A stretch of 14,991 bases of DNA, taken from CAYOFK01 sp964403185. GTDB taxonomy: Bacteria; Bacteroidota; Bacteroidia; Bacteroidales; VadinHA17. Every line of letters begins with the position of its first letter. The stretch's first letter is position 1. A program made the position numbers and the translations under genes. The DNA is taken from NCBI GenBank assembly GCA_964403185.1, contig CAYOFK010000067.1:1-14991 (forward strand). Direction: 5' to 3'. The notes below the pieces were generated by a model. That model searched no databases. It was not told where the DNA came from and saw only the letters and a list, made by a program, of their open reading frames with translations. Positions 14,718-14,991 of the stretch are shown here, in pieces.

Positions 14718-14816
14718 CCTGAAAGTCCTTTAAATCAAATATACATTTTTCCTTTCAGGTGAAAAAAGAAAAGCCCTGAAAGGGTGAAATATATTAGCCG
14801 TGGGCAACGCCCACGG
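14718..14816. repeat. Bacteroidota-type intergenic palindromic repeat
   Basis: CCTTTCAGG (14751-14759) is the exact complement of CCTGAAAGG (14775-14783). An upstream CCTGAAAG (14718-14725) can also pair with CTTTCAGG (14752-14759), giving alternative hairpins. Inside the second copy CCCT-GAA-AGGG forms its own small stem (14774-14784). Fourteen bases later CCGTGGGC-AAC-GCCCACGG (14798-14816) is a perfect 8-bp hairpin. The pairing of a CCCTGAAAGGG word with a GGGC-AAC-GCCC hairpin recalls a dispersed intergenic repeat common in Bacteroidota and some other environmental bacteria. That recognition is from memory. Confidence 0.6.
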
Positions 14817-14837
14817 TTTTGGTTGTAGTAATAAGCA

Positions 14838-14903
14838 GGTTTTGGCGGGGATTTTGCCTGTGGTGCAGGATCGTGGGTTGCCCGCAAAATCCCCGCCAAA
14901 ACC
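14838..14903. repeat. Long hairpin with perfect 20-bp arms
   Basis: The left arm 14838-14857, beginning GGTTTTGGCGGGG, is matched without mismatch by the right arm 14884-14903, ending CCCCGCCAAAACC. The spacer is 26 bases (14858-14883). It contains no gene and the arms are GC-rich compared with their surroundings. It lies 21 bases after the CCGTGGGC hairpin and may be part of the same composite repeat or a MITE-like insertion. I see no flanking target-site duplication. Confidence 0.75.
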
Positions 14904-14991
14904 GGAAGGGACCGGGATCCTGGTGAACCGGGAAAATTATGGTATGGAGGGAAAGACTTTTCCGGCATTATCGAAAAATCCAAGCAGGTGG

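Larger units (their letters stand above)
14652..14991. other. Gene-free 3' region with nested inverted repeats
   Basis: No credible gene. Open frames here, including an 82-codon minus-strand frame (14735-14983), only translate the repeats. Contents in order are the hairpin at 14650-14680, a CCTGAAAG-type inverted-repeat cluster (14718-14784), the CCGTGGGC palindrome (14798-14816), a 20-bp inverted repeat (14838-14903), and about 90 featureless bases to the window edge. Confidence 0.7.

Noticed and set aside
14735..14983. 82-codon minus-strand open frame
   Set aside because: It runs through the CCGTGGGC palindrome and both 20-bp arms. The protein has no family resemblance and is what such repeats usually give when translated.
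1..14991. CRISPR array, toxin-antitoxin, phage or defence system
   Set aside because: No regularly spaced direct repeats, integrase, transposase, nuclease or typical defence domains are visible; the genes are mostly housekeeping.

Overview
This window looks like a stretch of a Bacteroidota (Bacteroidetes) chromosome carrying mainly core genes. Four things support that. Families largely restricted to the phylum are present (DUF5606, the DUF3276 PUR-type nucleic-acid-binding protein, a long NusB, and a FeoA-FeoB fusion). The gene order nusB - DUF1573 lipoprotein - yajC - ybbR - coaE is typical of the phylum. Shine-Dalgarno sequences are mostly absent. The promoter in front of nusB fits the Bacteroidota consensus TTTG-N19-TAnnTTTG. 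I cannot name a genus.

Layout. Positions 1-120 are the non-coding 3' flank of purC and hold a small REP-like hairpin. From 121 to 2110 (minus) lie phoH and purC. They are divergent from a plus-strand pair, a DUF62 SAM hydrolase and mazG (2204-3800). From 3807 to 9206 runs one long minus-strand block, read right to left: nusB, DUF1573 lipoprotein, yajC, ybbR, coaE, a TerB/J-domain membrane protein, DUF5606, and the remains of an M3-family oligoendopeptidase. That last gene has lost its whole catalytic centre and is frameshifted at the scar. A consensus promoter at 9234-9264 drives the block. Divergent from it is the DUF3276 gene (9388-9777).

A gene-free stretch of about 450 bases (9778-10227) follows. 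It is crowded with inverted repeats: possible pseudoknot stems, a perfect tetraloop hairpin, a CRP/FNR-type palindrome and a 14-base near-palindrome. It ends in a promoter and an unusually strong ribosome binding site for feoAB. The iron cluster is feoAB (10228-12711), a 56-residue FeoB-associated Cys-rich membrane protein, and a small lipoprotein with a probable OB-fold. A 10-bp hairpin closes it. Beyond it are a PepSY-associated membrane protein and a DUF456 membrane protein. The last 340 bases are non-coding and contain nested inverted repeats, including perfect 20-bp arms, that look like a dispersed intergenic repeat element.

How the genes relate: feoAB and its Cys-rich partner form a ferrous-iron importer. 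The adjoining lipoprotein and PepSY-TM protein may act at the same envelope, but that is inference from position. The nusB block combines transcription antitermination, Sec-translocon accessory (YajC), envelope (YbbR, DUF1573) and CoA-biosynthesis genes and reads as a housekeeping operon. I did not find a convincing new multi-gene system. The observations most worth a second look are the region upstream of feoAB, the M3 peptidase scar, and the terminal repeat cluster.
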